Shown: one piece after another, positions 50,480 through 57,981 of the stretch
Layout of the letters: each line of letters opens with the position of its first letter
How positions within the stretch are numbered: the first letter of the stretch is position 1
Assembly: GCA_905214525.1 (NCBI GenBank)
Contig: CAJMMN010000009.1
Span: 4,992-68,991 of the forward strand
Direction: 5' to 3'
Source: an uncultured bacterium
GTDB lineage: Bacteria > Actinomycetota > Coriobacteriia > Coriobacteriales > Coriobacteriaceae
Length of the DNA: 64,000 nt
The notes under the pieces: generated by a model
What the model was told of the DNA's origin: nothing
The model's input: only the letters and a program-made list of their open reading frames with translations
The model's database searches: none
Made by a program: the position numbers and the translations under genes

Positions 50480-51446
50480 CATGGCGTTCGACTACAAGGC
50501 GGTCGCGGCGGGCATCGCGCGTTCGGAAGGCATGGGTGCCCTGCTTCCCGTGGTGGAGAAGGAACTGCTGCATTACCGGATACTTTCCGCCATGCAGGAC
50601 GGCGGCTTCTTCGGCCCGATCGTGTTCCAAGGAGGCACGAGCCTGCGTCTGTGCCACGGGTCCCCCCGTTACAGCGAGGACCTCGACTTCGCCGGCGGCA
50701 CGGGTTTCGGCGTCGATGACCTTCGGGGGTTGGGCGAATGCGTCAGGTCCTCCCTCGCCGGCATGTCCCCGGACGTGCAGGTGAAGGTTCGCGAACCGGT
50801 CCGGGACGAGGGCCTGGTGAGGAGATGGCGCATATCCATCCGCACGGCGGCGCAACGTCGTGATCTGCCGAGCCAGTCGATCAAGCTGGAGGTCGCATCG
50901 GTGCCGGCGCATGAGCCGCAGACGAGGCCGGTCAGGGTCAATTATCCCTCCGTGTCGGCGATCGCCGGGGACATCATCCTGGCGGTGGAAAGCCCCACCG
51001 AGATACTCGCGGACAAGCTTCTGTCGTTTGCATGCTCCTCCCATATCCGCCGTCGTGACCTGTGGGACATGTGCTGGCTGTCGTCCAGGGCCGACGTGGA
51101 TGCGTCTCGGGCGTTCCGGATGGCCACGCTCAAGGCTGGGGAATACGGGGAGGTCGGAGAATGGGAGGCGCGCGCAGGCCGGCTGCGTGAGATCCCGTCG
51201 GTGTTGTCTTCGGACGCCTTTCTGGACGAGATGCGAAGGTTCCTGCCGGCCCGAATGCTCGTCGCCACCGTCGAATCCCTCTCCTGGCGCGAGTACGCCT
51301 CGCAGGCGGTCACCGGGCTGTATGATCCCTCCGGGCCCGCATGGGCGTCGCCGTATGGCTCGCCGGGTTTCGGGCGGCCGATGCCTGAGCCCGACCAGTC
51401 TTCCGCCGTTCCCATGTGGCGTGACGGGGGTCCCGCTCTTTCCTGA
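50466..51446 (+). CDS. AbiEii-family nucleotidyltransferase toxin
   Basis: 326 residues. The nucleotidyltransferase core is clear: FQGGTSLRLCHGSPRYSEDLDFAGG, with the G-S and D-x-D pair, then EILADKLLSFACSSHIRRRDLWDMCWL. AbiEii toxins are thought to transfer nucleotides to RNA and cause abortive infection. The ATG inside the AbiEi gene is used; a second ATG 15 bases on, with GGGAG, is equally good. The last 45 residues are low-complexity (GPAWASPYGSPGFGRPMPEP). Confidence 0.85.
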   Translation: MDGSDMAFDYKAVAAGIARSEGMGALLPVVEKELLHYRILSAMQDGGFFGPIVFQGGTSLRLCHGSPRYSEDLDFAGGTGFGVDDLRGLGECVRSSLAGMSPDVQVKVREPVRDEGLVRRWRISIRTAAQRRDLPSQSIKLEVASVPAHEPQTRPVRVNYPSVSAIAGDIILAVESPTEILADKLLSFACSSHIRRRDLWDMCWLSSRADVDASRAFRMATLKAGEYGEVGEWEARAGRLREIPSVLSSDAFLDEMRRFLPARMLVATVESLSWREYASQAVTGLYDPSGPAWASPYGSPGFGRPMPEPDQSSAVPMWRDGGPALS

Positions 51447-51467
51447 GGCGGCGTCCTCGCCCCATTC

Positions 51468-51956
51468 TCATCTCATCCGCAGCGCGCGCAGCATGGGGTT
51501 ATGGTATGGTTCGGTGACTTCCATGAGGCGGGTCGGCCGCCCGTAGGGTCCGTAGGCGGTGATGGCGGGTTCGACCGGGCGGATGACGCCGGCGCGTTCG
51601 AGTTCGAGCAGCGGGTATGCGGCCGACGGGTCGGGGTTCGGGTAGAACCTGCCGTCCGGTGGGATGGCCCCGTCGGGCTCCCAGGAGACGTCCAGCTTCC
51701 CGCCGGGTCCGGTGACGGTCAGTCCCATGCCGCCGCCCTGGTGGCGGCCGGCGAGCAGGTGCCAGGTCTCGAGCGCGTCCGTATCCCCGCCGTGTTCCGG
51801 GTCGGCGTGCCAGGGTCTGCCGCGTGTGGCGAGCAGGTGGCGGCGTTCCCCGTCGAACCTCGCCGCATCCAGTCGCCTCCATGTCCACCGGTCGACCTCG
51901 AAGCGGATGCCGTGTCCCCTGATGAGGGGCGGCACGGCCCCGGTGACGGGGTTCAC
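51468..51956 (-). CDS. Hypothetical protein
   Basis: 162 residues beginning at a GTG that overlaps the upstream stop (GTGA). Sequence is polar with repeated Trp and Gly (RFEVDRWTWRRLDAARFDGERRHLLATRG, ALETWHLLAGRHQGGG). It ends in a segment with AYPLLELERAGVIRPVEPAITAYGPYG that could be a small winged helix. Last gene of a five-gene leftward chain; role unknown. Confidence 0.6.
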   Translation of the reverse strand: MNPVTGAVPPLIRGHGIRFEVDRWTWRRLDAARFDGERRHLLATRGRPWHADPEHGGDTDALETWHLLAGRHQGGGMGLTVTGPGGKLDVSWEPDGAIPPDGRFYPNPDPSAAYPLLELERAGVIRPVEPAITAYGPYGRPTRLMEVTEPYHNPMLRALRMR

Positions 51957-52135
51957 TTGCGGTCTCCGCGGATGATGTGTCTGACGCACATGGCGAGCAG
52001 GACGAGGTCGAGGGCGGCGGTGATGATCCACAGCCATCCCATTCGCGGCATGATCGCGCATTCGATGATCAGGAGGATGAGGATGGCGAGGCATGCGAGG
52101 GCGAGGAGGATGGCCTTGCGGCGTTCGTCGTCCAT
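51953..52135 (-). CDS. Small two-span membrane protein
   Basis: 60 residues: a charged start (MDDERRK), two hydrophobic segments (AILLALACLAILILLIIECAI and WLWIITAALDLVLLAMCV), and a basic end (RHIIRGDRK). Start and stop overlap its neighbours (TGATG and GTGA), so it is translationally coupled. Function unknown. Confidence 0.65.
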   Translation of the reverse strand: MDDERRKAILLALACLAILILLIIECAIMPRMGWLWIITAALDLVLLAMCVRHIIRGDRK

Positions 52136-52671
52136 CACTCCCCTCCGTCCGTCTCGTCGGCCCAGTATTGGTCCTCGAACCAGTGGTCGAAGCGCATGTC
52201 GCCCGATCCGGTGGCGGGGTCCGAGGCGAGTGTGGCCTCGTCGGCCGCCGGGTCGTACAGGCGGTCGACGTCGAGGTCGCCGAGCCAGTCCTCGAGCCAT
52301 GCCTCGAGTCCGCTGCCGTCCTCGTTGTCGTCGTCGGCGACGAGCCTGACGGCCCTGCTGATGAGGATCTCCTCGATGACGCTGTGTGCCGCATGGTCAG
52401 TCTTCGGGTCGGCGAGGCGGGCGCGCAGGCGTATCGTGGAGCCGAGCATGCGGTAGAGGAATTCGCGGTCGTACCGGTCGAGGTACCGGTCGGGCAGGAG
52501 GTCCGTGACGGGGTTCCCGTCGTCCTGGCCGAGGTGCGTGCCGCGGGGCATGCGGCCCAGACGTCTGATCTCGATCCTCGTCATGGTCTCGATCATGGAC
52601 AGGTTCTCGTCGAACAGCCTTCGTGTGCGGGTGCCCGGCATGGGGTGGTCGCCGCCGGTGTCGTTGTTCAT
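52135..52671 (-). CDS. Acidic hypothetical protein
   Basis: 178 residues. The first 100 are mixed-charge helices (DRYLDRYDREFLYRMLGSTIRLRARLADP), and the rest is strongly acidic with many Asp/Glu/Trp (DDDNEDGSGLEAWLEDWLGDLD). No known domain. The acidic tail could mimic DNA or bind a basic partner, which is conjecture. Coupled to the small membrane gene that follows. Confidence 0.55.
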   Translation of the reverse strand: MNNDTGGDHPMPGTRTRRLFDENLSMIETMTRIEIRRLGRMPRGTHLGQDDGNPVTDLLPDRYLDRYDREFLYRMLGSTIRLRARLADPKTDHAAHSVIEEILISRAVRLVADDDNEDGSGLEAWLEDWLGDLDVDRLYDPAADEATLASDPATGSGDMRFDHWFEDQYWADETDGGE

Positions 52672-52682
52672 AGGTTCCTTCC

Positions 52683-52958
52683 TTACTTCGTGTATCTCGT
52701 GTATTCCCCGTGTTGGGGGCCGATGAGCGTGATCTGCGCGTCCACGATCCTTTTGCGCCGTTCGAGCTCGCGTATCCCCCGGTTCAGCCAGGCGGACAGT
52801 TCGACGCAGCCGACGGTGGCCGTGTCGTACCGGCGCAGGTCGCGGGCGACGCCTTCGAGCAGGAGTCCCTGGACCGCAAGCTGGATCACGCCGCTGTCCT
52901 TGAACTGCTTGGCGGCCTGTTCGAGCCGGTCGACGGGATTGGCCGGGCCCGCGCTCAT
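52683..52958 (-). CDS. Small helical hypothetical protein
   Basis: 91 residues, mostly helix (RLEQAAKQFKDSGVIQLAVQGLLLEGVARDLRRYD; then LSAWLNRGIRELERRKRIVDAQITL). Start overlaps the stop of the HTH gene upstream (ATGA). Looks like a small dimeric cofactor. No family recognised. Confidence 0.55.
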   Translation of the reverse strand: MSAGPANPVDRLEQAAKQFKDSGVIQLAVQGLLLEGVARDLRRYDTATVGCVELSAWLNRGIRELERRKRIVDAQITLIGPQHGEYTRYTK

Positions 52959-53353
52959 CGGGTGGTCCCGTCCGCCAGGCTCAGTTCGAGCCGTCGCAGC
53001 CGTTCCTCGAGTGCGTTGATGCGCATGGTCTGGGCGAGCACCACGCTCATCGGCGCGGGTCTTCCCTCCCTGCCGGCGTCGGGGGCCGGGGCGTGCGGGC
53101 GCGTCGTCCCGGCGTCCGGCGGTTCGCGCTTCCACCGGGCGATGCACCGTTCGATGCGTTTGTTGCCGATGATGCGCGGGTCGAGCCCTGCCTCGCGGAA
53201 GATCCTGACGGGGCTTTCGCCCCGCCGGTAGCGTGTGACGGCGTCGCGTTTGAACGAGTCCGTGTAGGTGATGCGCGTGCGGGTGACCCATGCCACGGCG
53301 TCCAGTCCGGACAGCAATGCCATCTCGGCGTCCGAGAAACCCGTCATGCCCAT
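52955..53353 (-). CDS. HTH-type DNA-binding protein
   Basis: 132 residues. The central segment RITYTDSFKRDAVTRYRRGESPVRIFREAGLDPRIIGNKRIERCIARWKRE resembles the helix-turn-helix of transposase-type and phage DNA-binding proteins. The C-terminus holds a coiled coil (LAQTMRINALEERLRRLELSL) suited to dimerisation. Start ATG with GGAGGCGGGG upstream. First gene of the leftward five-gene chain and possibly its regulator. Confidence 0.65.
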   Translation of the reverse strand: MGMTGFSDAEMALLSGLDAVAWVTRTRITYTDSFKRDAVTRYRRGESPVRIFREAGLDPRIIGNKRIERCIARWKREPPDAGTTRPHAPAPDAGREGRPAPMSVVLAQTMRINALEERLRRLELSLADGTTR

Positions 53354-53569
53354 GGCGTCCCCGCCTCCGGTGCGGTCCCTCCCGGGATTCCGGAGACTCG
53401 TCCGGCCGGTCTTTCCGTCCTGTGGTCCTGCATGTGCGGCTCCTTGCCTCTCCGGGGCCCTGCCTTGTGGCCCCTTCGCCCATGCCACCCGTGGCCCCTT
53501 CTATATCGGGGGATTCCTCCGCCGCGCAAGACCGATCTTTCTTCGTGTCCGCAGCCCCAAAACAAAATG

Positions 53570-53628
53570 TTGACAATGACAATAAACAACGTTATTGTTG
53601 TCACCGTCAGCAAAAATATTGCTGACGG
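53570..53628 (+). promoter_or_regulatory. Strong promoter, operator and leader hairpin
   Basis: TTGACA, 17 bases, TATTGT. The two hexamers lie inside an imperfect palindrome (TGACA...AATAA...TTATT...TGTCA). Immediately after the expected start point is a perfect hairpin, CCGTCAGC / GCTGACGG with a nine-base A+T loop at 53604-53628. Confidence 0.7.
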
Positions 53629-53652
53629 CTGATAGTCGAAGGATTATCGCAG

Positions 53653-53850
53653 ATAAAGGATAAGAGAACAGAGCCGCTCCTTGAGAAGCTCAAGGAACAG
53701 GGATGGCGCATCGAAGCCAAGAAGAAAGGCTGGATGTGCTACCCACCCGACAAGTCGAAGCCGGGCGTTCCCATACACAAGACACCTTCGGATGCCAGAT
53801 GGTATGAGAATTGCTTGAAATACCTGAGACGCGGCGGGTTCCAAGAGTGA
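53653..53850 (+). CDS. HicA-like small protein with a non-standard start
   Basis: The frame from here reads KDKRTEPLLEKLKEQGWRIE, then KKGWMCYPPD and GVPIHKTPSDARWYENCLKYL, a pattern like actinobacterial HicA-type (double-stranded-RNA-binding fold) proteins. There is no ATG, GTG or TTG in frame between the previous stop (53623) and residue 29. The best initiator is ATA with GAAGGA nine bases upstream, or CTG at 53629. The usual HicA catalytic His is replaced in the KKGWM segment. Either it uses a rare start, or it is a recent start-loss. The winged-helix gene downstream is the likely partner. Confidence 0.5.
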   Translation: MKDKRTEPLLEKLKEQGWRIEAKKKGWMCYPPDKSKPGVPIHKTPSDARWYENCLKYLRRGGFQE

Positions 53851-53856
53851 GCGGTC

Positions 53857-53991
53857 GCTAATCTTGCGGAGACGAAGTTTCCTAGGCTTGTCACCGCAAG
53901 ATTAGCACACCCTCTGTTCCCCCATCAACCTTCGACCGCTAGGGCGGCTGGATGGCGTGCGCCGGGAGATGCCTCCATGGGCGCACGCCAT
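53857..53991. repeat. Two strong inverted repeats between HicA-like and winged-helix genes
   Basis: GCTAATCTTGCGG / CCGCAAGATTAGC (13-base arms, 53857-53906) and ATGGCGTGCGCC / GGCGCACGCCAT (12-base arms, 53952-53991). Neither has a T run. They could be operators for the downstream protein or RNA-processing hairpins that set the ratio of the two products. Confidence 0.65.
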
Positions 53992-54014
53992 GCAATGCAT
54001 CGGATAGGTGAAAC

Positions 54015-54500
54015 ATGACGAGAGCACGAGAATGGCAGGTTTCCCTTGACTTCAAGGCGAGACTCGACGAGGACGCGGCGTTCGACCTCATGGAAGCCCT
54101 CGGAAGATACGGGGCCTCGGTGGCGGTCGACCCCGGGCACACGGGCGGCGGACTGACCCTCGCCGTCGACGCCCCGGACGGGGAGACGGCGCTGGATAAG
54201 GCCCTTACGCTCCTTGAGAAGAACATGCCCGGCGCGACGGTGACCGGACTCGAGGCGCGGGAGTGGGCCGACGCCGTGGCGCGGAACCGCGAACCCCTAT
54301 ACCCGCCGGTGGTGGGCTACGCCGAGATCGCGCGCATGACCGGCGTCACCAGACAGAGGGCGTACGCGTTTCCCAGGATCGAATCCTTTCCCAAGCCGGT
54401 GATAGAGACCTCACAGGGCCCCCTCTATTCCGAGGACGCGGTTCGCGCATGGGCGCAGACCCGCGAGCTCAGACCCGGACGTCCGAAAGCGATGGAATAG
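54015..54500 (+). CDS. Two-domain winged-helix DNA-binding protein
   Basis: 161 residues. The first 85 look like a ferredoxin-type alpha-beta domain (REWQVSLDFKARLDEDAAFDLMEALGRYGASVAVD ... GGGLTLAVDAPDGETALDKALTLLEKNMPG). The second half is an AlpA/excisionase-like winged helix (YAEIARMTGVTRQRAYAFPRIESFPKPVI, then LYSEDAVRAWAQTRELRPGRP). This architecture is common in actinobacteria next to small HicA-like genes. Probable antitoxin or autorepressor that binds the inverted repeats upstream. Confidence 0.7.
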   Translation: MTRAREWQVSLDFKARLDEDAAFDLMEALGRYGASVAVDPGHTGGGLTLAVDAPDGETALDKALTLLEKNMPGATVTGLEAREWADAVARNREPLYPPVVGYAEIARMTGVTRQRAYAFPRIESFPKPVIETSQGPLYSEDAVRAWAQTRELRPGRPKAME

Positions 54501-54515
54501 GAAACGATGCGAGAG

Positions 54516-54547
54516 CCCCGCGGCCGCACGGCGCGGGGTTTATTTTT
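54516..54547 (+). terminator. Intrinsic terminator
   Basis: CCCCGCG / CGCGGGG with a nine-base loop followed by TTTATTTTT. Closes the HicA-like operon. Confidence 0.85.
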
Positions 54548-54600
54548 ACAAGGAGGAAGCGGCCGTTCCCCGATGGATTCGTCGGGAAGGGAATCGGCCG

Positions 54601-55017
54601 TCACCAGGTCCGGTCGGGTTGTATCACGGGCGGTGCGCTCCGGTCCCTGAGCCGGAATGATTGGGTCATTCGCGCATGGGCTCCCTCGAGCATCACGGTC
54701 CAGGTCGTCGGGGACACGGTCCTGAGCCCGATGCCGTTCTGGAACGCCAGGATGAGGTCGTTGCGGACCGGTGTCTGGCCCTTGTTCCGGTTCTCCACGG
54801 TGTAGCGCACCTCGAGCAGGTCCTTGCAGGTGGCGTATTCCACGTCCGTCAGGAGCAGCCCGTCATGTTCCCCGTATTCCAATGGATAGGATATGAATTC
54901 CTTGCCCCGTGGTACGTGCCATTCCCTCCATTCCGCGTGTTCTTCCAAGAGCAACCCCACATATCCGACGGCCAAAGCGGTCAGTACAATCAACACGGCG
55001 ATGACAACAAAGCTCAT
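54601..55017 (-). CDS. Membrane-anchored hypothetical protein
   Basis: 138 residues with an N-terminal membrane helix (FVVIAVLIVLTALAVGYVGLLL) and an outer beta domain (LLEVRYTVENRNKGQTPVRNDLILAFQNGIGLRTVSPTTWTVML) reminiscent of immunoglobulin-like telokin domains. Start follows GGAGGGGAAA. No partner genes. Possibly a surface-exposed exclusion or sensing protein; not established. Confidence 0.55.
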   Translation of the reverse strand: MSFVVIAVLIVLTALAVGYVGLLLEEHAEWREWHVPRGKEFISYPLEYGEHDGLLLTDVEYATCKDLLEVRYTVENRNKGQTPVRNDLILAFQNGIGLRTVSPTTWTVMLEGAHARMTQSFRLRDRSAPPVIQPDRTW

Positions 55018-55040
55018 TTTCCCCTCCCGCAGAAGAAGGC

Positions 55041-55166
55041 ATGACGAATATGGACGAATCTAAAAGCGGACGAGCATTGAATTCCGCGGAAAAGGCCGAG
55101 GCGGATGCCCTGACCAACAAGCAGTGGCTCGATACCATCGGCGGCCCGACGGGAAGCCGCCGATGA
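55041..55166 (+). CDS. Possible 41-residue protein
   Basis: Reads TNMDESKSGRALNSAEKAEAD, then LTNKQWLDTIGGPTGSRR. Ribosome site weak (AGAAGG close to the ATG). Codon usage is ordinary. Its antisense neighbour starts only 24 bases away, so it may share a divergent promoter region. Low certainty. Confidence 0.3.
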   Translation: MTNMDESKSGRALNSAEKAEADALTNKQWLDTIGGPTGSRR

Positions 55167-55236
55167 TTGTCCGATTCCGATGACCGTCGGCATTGTTTTA
55201 TTGCCGATATCGGGCCGATGGCGGATAATCGGGATC

Positions 55237-56052
55237 ATGAAGGATGGAATCAATCAATGCGGGGGTTCCGGCATCGAGTCCGTTGATCATTTCGACGGTG
55301 TCGGAATCGTCAGGATCAGACCAGTGGTCAATAAGGTGGAGATAAAGAGGGCCAAGCGTCTGATTGTCGAACAGATCCCTCATCTTGCCGATATAGAATT
55401 CCCAAAGCGGCCGGTCGAGGATGACGGCACGTTGAGGCCTCTTTTTATAGGGGCGTTCTCCAAGGACGGCCTCATAGGCGCCGCCTTCGTCACGCCAGGA
55501 ATACAGGCAGCCCAGTCGTTCCTCGGGTATTTCTCCGCGTCGGCCGGAGCGTATCAGTGCGCGGAGCTTGTCAGGCGTACGGTCGCCGAAGTCGAGGGGA
55601 TCGCAGTCGTCGACGAGTACAGGCGCAGGGGCGTCGCACTCGCCCTGAAAAGGTACATCGATGCCTGGGCCGCCGATCACGGCGCTTGTCTCGTATTGTC
55701 CGTGCCCACGAATGAGGCAGCGCGTGGCCTCAACGAGAAGTCCGGCCACCGCGTCCTGGAGCCCGATGTCCTTCTCATGCTTCAGGTCGTATATGCCGAC
55801 GGCGGTCCCTGCTCCCTTCCCTTTGCTTTGGAACGTGGGCAGGAGGCAGGATACAGTTGCTGGGCATTCCTTCCAATCGCCAAACCTGGCGGGATGTCCG
55901 TCAGGGCGGGACAATGTCCTTCCGTCGCTTCCTCTCCTGGAGTATCCGGTGAGGAATACTTCGCCGTCAAGTGGGAGACCCGCGACGGTGACGGGAATTG
56001 GATCGCCACGACCAGCCGTTTGAGGGGCGTACGCGCCGACGTCATGGACTGA
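55237..56052 (+). CDS. GNAT-family acetyltransferase
   Basis: 271 residues. The acetyl-CoA binding motif is clear in VEGIAVVDEYRRRGVALALKRYIDAWAADHG, followed by LVLSVPTNEAARGLNEKSGHRVLEP. About 70 residues of unknown type follow. GNAT enzymes acetylate amines in small molecules, peptides or proteins. No TacA-like gene is adjacent, so it is unlikely to be a TA toxin. A long open frame also exists on the opposite strand, but lacks recognisable motifs and is treated as a shadow. Confidence 0.7.
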   Translation: MKDGINQCGGSGIESVDHFDGVGIVRIRPVVNKVEIKRAKRLIVEQIPHLADIEFPKRPVEDDGTLRPLFIGAFSKDGLIGAAFVTPGIQAAQSFLGYFSASAGAYQCAELVRRTVAEVEGIAVVDEYRRRGVALALKRYIDAWAADHGACLVLSVPTNEAARGLNEKSGHRVLEPDVLLMLQVVYADGGPCSLPFALERGQEAGYSCWAFLPIAKPGGMSVRAGQCPSVASSPGVSGEEYFAVKWETRDGDGNWIATTSRLRGVRADVMD

Positions 56053-56198
56053 TGCCATTCCATCAGGCCCCATGCCTGGCGCTTCGGCGTTCTCGTCTTC
56101 CTGATGATTCATTCCTCGTCCTTCCCCTGGCGAATGGCCATGCATGGACTCATGGATTGGGCACGAGTCCGCGTGTTCGGGTGTCTTGGTTGAGCCCG

Positions 56199-57593
56199 TC
56201 ATGTTGCCTGCTCCAGTTGCCAGTTGCCGGCGAAGCAGCTGCCGCCGTGCGAGGCGCGGTAGTCGTGGAGTTCCCTCGATCGTTCGGCGTGCAGACGGGC
56301 TTGTTCGGCCCGGGTTTTGCGGCCGGCCCGGAGCGCGAGCTCGATGTAGCGTGAGGCCTGGCCGGGGTCCGGGTCGGGGTCGAGGCGCAGCCTGTCGGCG
56401 AGGGCGCGGATGGCTGTCGGCCCGTCGACGTCGTCGCCGATGCGGTCGGCGAGCATGCGGCGCGCCCGGGTCTCGTAGGATTCCGGCTCCGCCGGCCGGC
56501 TCTCCCCCGTGTCGCTTCCGGCGGGTTGGCTGGCGTCGGCATGCTCCCGGCGTCGGCGTTCGAGGGTTCGCTGGTCGCAGGTCAGGTCGTCGCGCAGTTC
56601 GTCGAACAGGCGGGCGAAGCGGCGTCCCGTGTCGACGCGTTTGGCTTGGAACCCGTTGTCGAGCGCGTGGTCGAGGACCTGTTCCATGAGCCCGCTCGTG
56701 TCGGGTTCGCCGGCGGCGTCGAGCCGTTCGACGAGCCTGGTCACGGCGTCGAGGTCGCGTGGGCCGGCTGGCCGCGGGGTCAGGCCCATGGCGGCGCGGC
56801 GGCCTTGGAGCCGTTCGACGAGCCGTTCGGCACGGGTTCGGGCGTCGATCCCGGCCGCGGGTTCGGGTTCGGCGTCCTGCCAGCGTTCGGGTCCGGCGTC
56901 CGCCGTGGCGTCCGGCACGCCGATCCCGTCCGATGCGTCGATGATGGCGTCCGGCTGCTCTTCCCCGTCGCGGCTCTCCCCGTCGCGGGGAGATGCCTCC
57001 GTAGGAGGCAGAAGGGTTATTTGTTTGGTATTTGTTCTTTCTATAGGGGTGTCACTGGCGCCACCTCTGGAGGTGTCACTGGTGACACCCCTGGCCTGGC
57101 CGTCATCGTCCAGGGGTGTCATTTTGACACCTCTGGGTTTTGGCTTGTTTCCGCCGTTTTCCAGGGGTGTCATTTTGACACCCCTGAGACCGGTGCCTTT
57201 TGCTCCGTCCGTCGCGTCGCCGTTTTCGAGCCGTTCGGCGCGTTCCGCCCTGGCCTGTCGTCCGGGTTTCTCGGACACGTGCTCGAGGGTCACGTTCATG
57301 CAGCATTCCCAGACGACGGACCGGTACGGGTCGGGCACGTAGTTGCCGTGCTCGTCCCATTGGGCGAGCTTCTGGTTGCCCCGGCGGATGCATCCCGTCT
57401 CCTCGAGCGCCTTCAAGGCACGTTTGACGCTTGATTCGCTCGTGTGCGCCTCGAGCATCAGGGTGTCCACGGTGGGCCATGCGCTGCGTCCGTCGGGCTG
57501 GCAGCGGTCGGCCAGGGCGATGAGCACGAGTCTGGCCGTGGCCGTGGGTGCGGGCGCCTCCCTGAGCGCCCATGACGTGCATTGCCAGCTCAT
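56199..57593 (-). CDS. Replication initiator-like protein with N-terminal HTH
   Basis: 464 residues. The N-terminal winged helix (SWALREAPAPTATARLVLIALADRC, then AWPTVDTLMLEAHTSESSVKRALKALEETGCI) matches HTH_36/DnaD-like domains of plasmid initiators. A low-complexity middle (residues about 130-200) contains repeated RGVKMTPL / GVTSDTS segments. The C-terminal 250 residues are helical and charged. The DNA encoding the middle holds four palindromic iterons and an A+T-rich stretch, as in Gram-positive plasmids whose origin lies inside rep. Start overlaps the stop of the small gene upstream (ATGA). Confidence 0.7.
   Translation of the reverse strand: MSWQCTSWALREAPAPTATARLVLIALADRCQPDGRSAWPTVDTLMLEAHTSESSVKRALKALEETGCIRRGNQKLAQWDEHGNYVPDPYRSVVWECCMNVTLEHVSEKPGRQARAERAERLENGDATDGAKGTGLRGVKMTPLENGGNKPKPRGVKMTPLDDDGQARGVTSDTSRGGASDTPIERTNTKQITLLPPTEASPRDGESRDGEEQPDAIIDASDGIGVPDATADAGPERWQDAEPEPAAGIDARTRAERLVERLQGRRAAMGLTPRPAGPRDLDAVTRLVERLDAAGEPDTSGLMEQVLDHALDNGFQAKRVDTGRRFARLFDELRDDLTCDQRTLERRRREHADASQPAGSDTGESRPAEPESYETRARRMLADRIGDDVDGPTAIRALADRLRLDPDPDPGQASRYIELALRAGRKTRAEQARLHAERSRELHDYRASHGGSCFAGNWQLEQAT
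57013..57185. repeat. Palindromic iterons and A+T-rich segment inside rep (candidate oriV)
   Basis: Four related palindromes begin at 57045, 57069, 57112 and 57163. The last is perfect: arms AGGGGTGTCA and TGACACCCCT around TTT. The others differ by one to three bases or have a four-base centre. Directly beside them, 57013-57044 is A+T-rich (TTATTTGTTTGGTATTTG), unlike the surrounding gene, and could be the unwinding element. Confidence 0.7.
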
Positions 57594-57748
57594 GGTCTTG
57601 CCCCTTTCGTTTCGCGTTCCTTCTTGTGTTCCTGCATGAGCCTGTCGAACGCCTTGCTGGTGGGTTCCAGGCTTCCGTACCGGGCTCCCGCCGATGTGGA
57701 GGAGCGGCCCGCGGGTTCCTTCCCGTCTTTGTGTCCGTCATCGCGCAT
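57590..57748 (-). CDS. Small gene coupled to the replication initiator
   Basis: 52 residues (RDDGHKDGKEPAGRSSTSAG, then RYGSLEPTSKAFDRLMQEHKKERE). Start has AAGGAGC about eight bases upstream and overlaps the previous gene by 11 bases. The stop overlaps the initiator start, so its translation may set initiator level, like leader peptides of other plasmid rep genes. No known family. Confidence 0.5.
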   Translation of the reverse strand: MRDDGHKDGKEPAGRSSTSAGARYGSLEPTSKAFDRLMQEHKKERETKGARP

Positions 57749-57956
57749 CGCCGGACAGCTCCTTCCCCATGTCGGCGTCGAGGGCGGTTTCGAGGGCGCG
57801 GCACAGATCCAATGCCTGGTCGAACCCGTCGAGCCATGCGCCTACCCAGTCCTGGGCGTCCCCGCCCCCGGCCGGCGTCATGTCGATGGTCTTGAGGCGT
57901 TCCACGGCCATGGCCTGCCGGTCGATCCTGCCGTGTCCGTCGATGATGATCCGCAT
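57738..57956 (-). CDS. Small hypothetical protein
   Basis: 72 residues: a short beta segment (RIIIDGHGRIDRQAM), then a Trp-containing helix (DAQDWVGAWLDGFDQALDLCRALETALD). Overlaps the next small gene. Part of the leftward replication block. Function unknown. Confidence 0.55.
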   Translation of the reverse strand: MRIIIDGHGRIDRQAMAVERLKTIDMTPAGGGDAQDWVGAWLDGFDQALDLCRALETALDADMGKELSGDAR

Positions 57957-57981
57957 CGTCTTCCGTTCCTTTCCTGTCGCC

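Noticed and set aside
55198..56202. Minus-strand frame of 334 codons opposite the GNAT gene
   Set aside because: It looks moderately protein-like, but the GNAT acetyl-CoA motif on the plus strand is specific. The case is less certain than other shadows and could be settled by RNA-seq.
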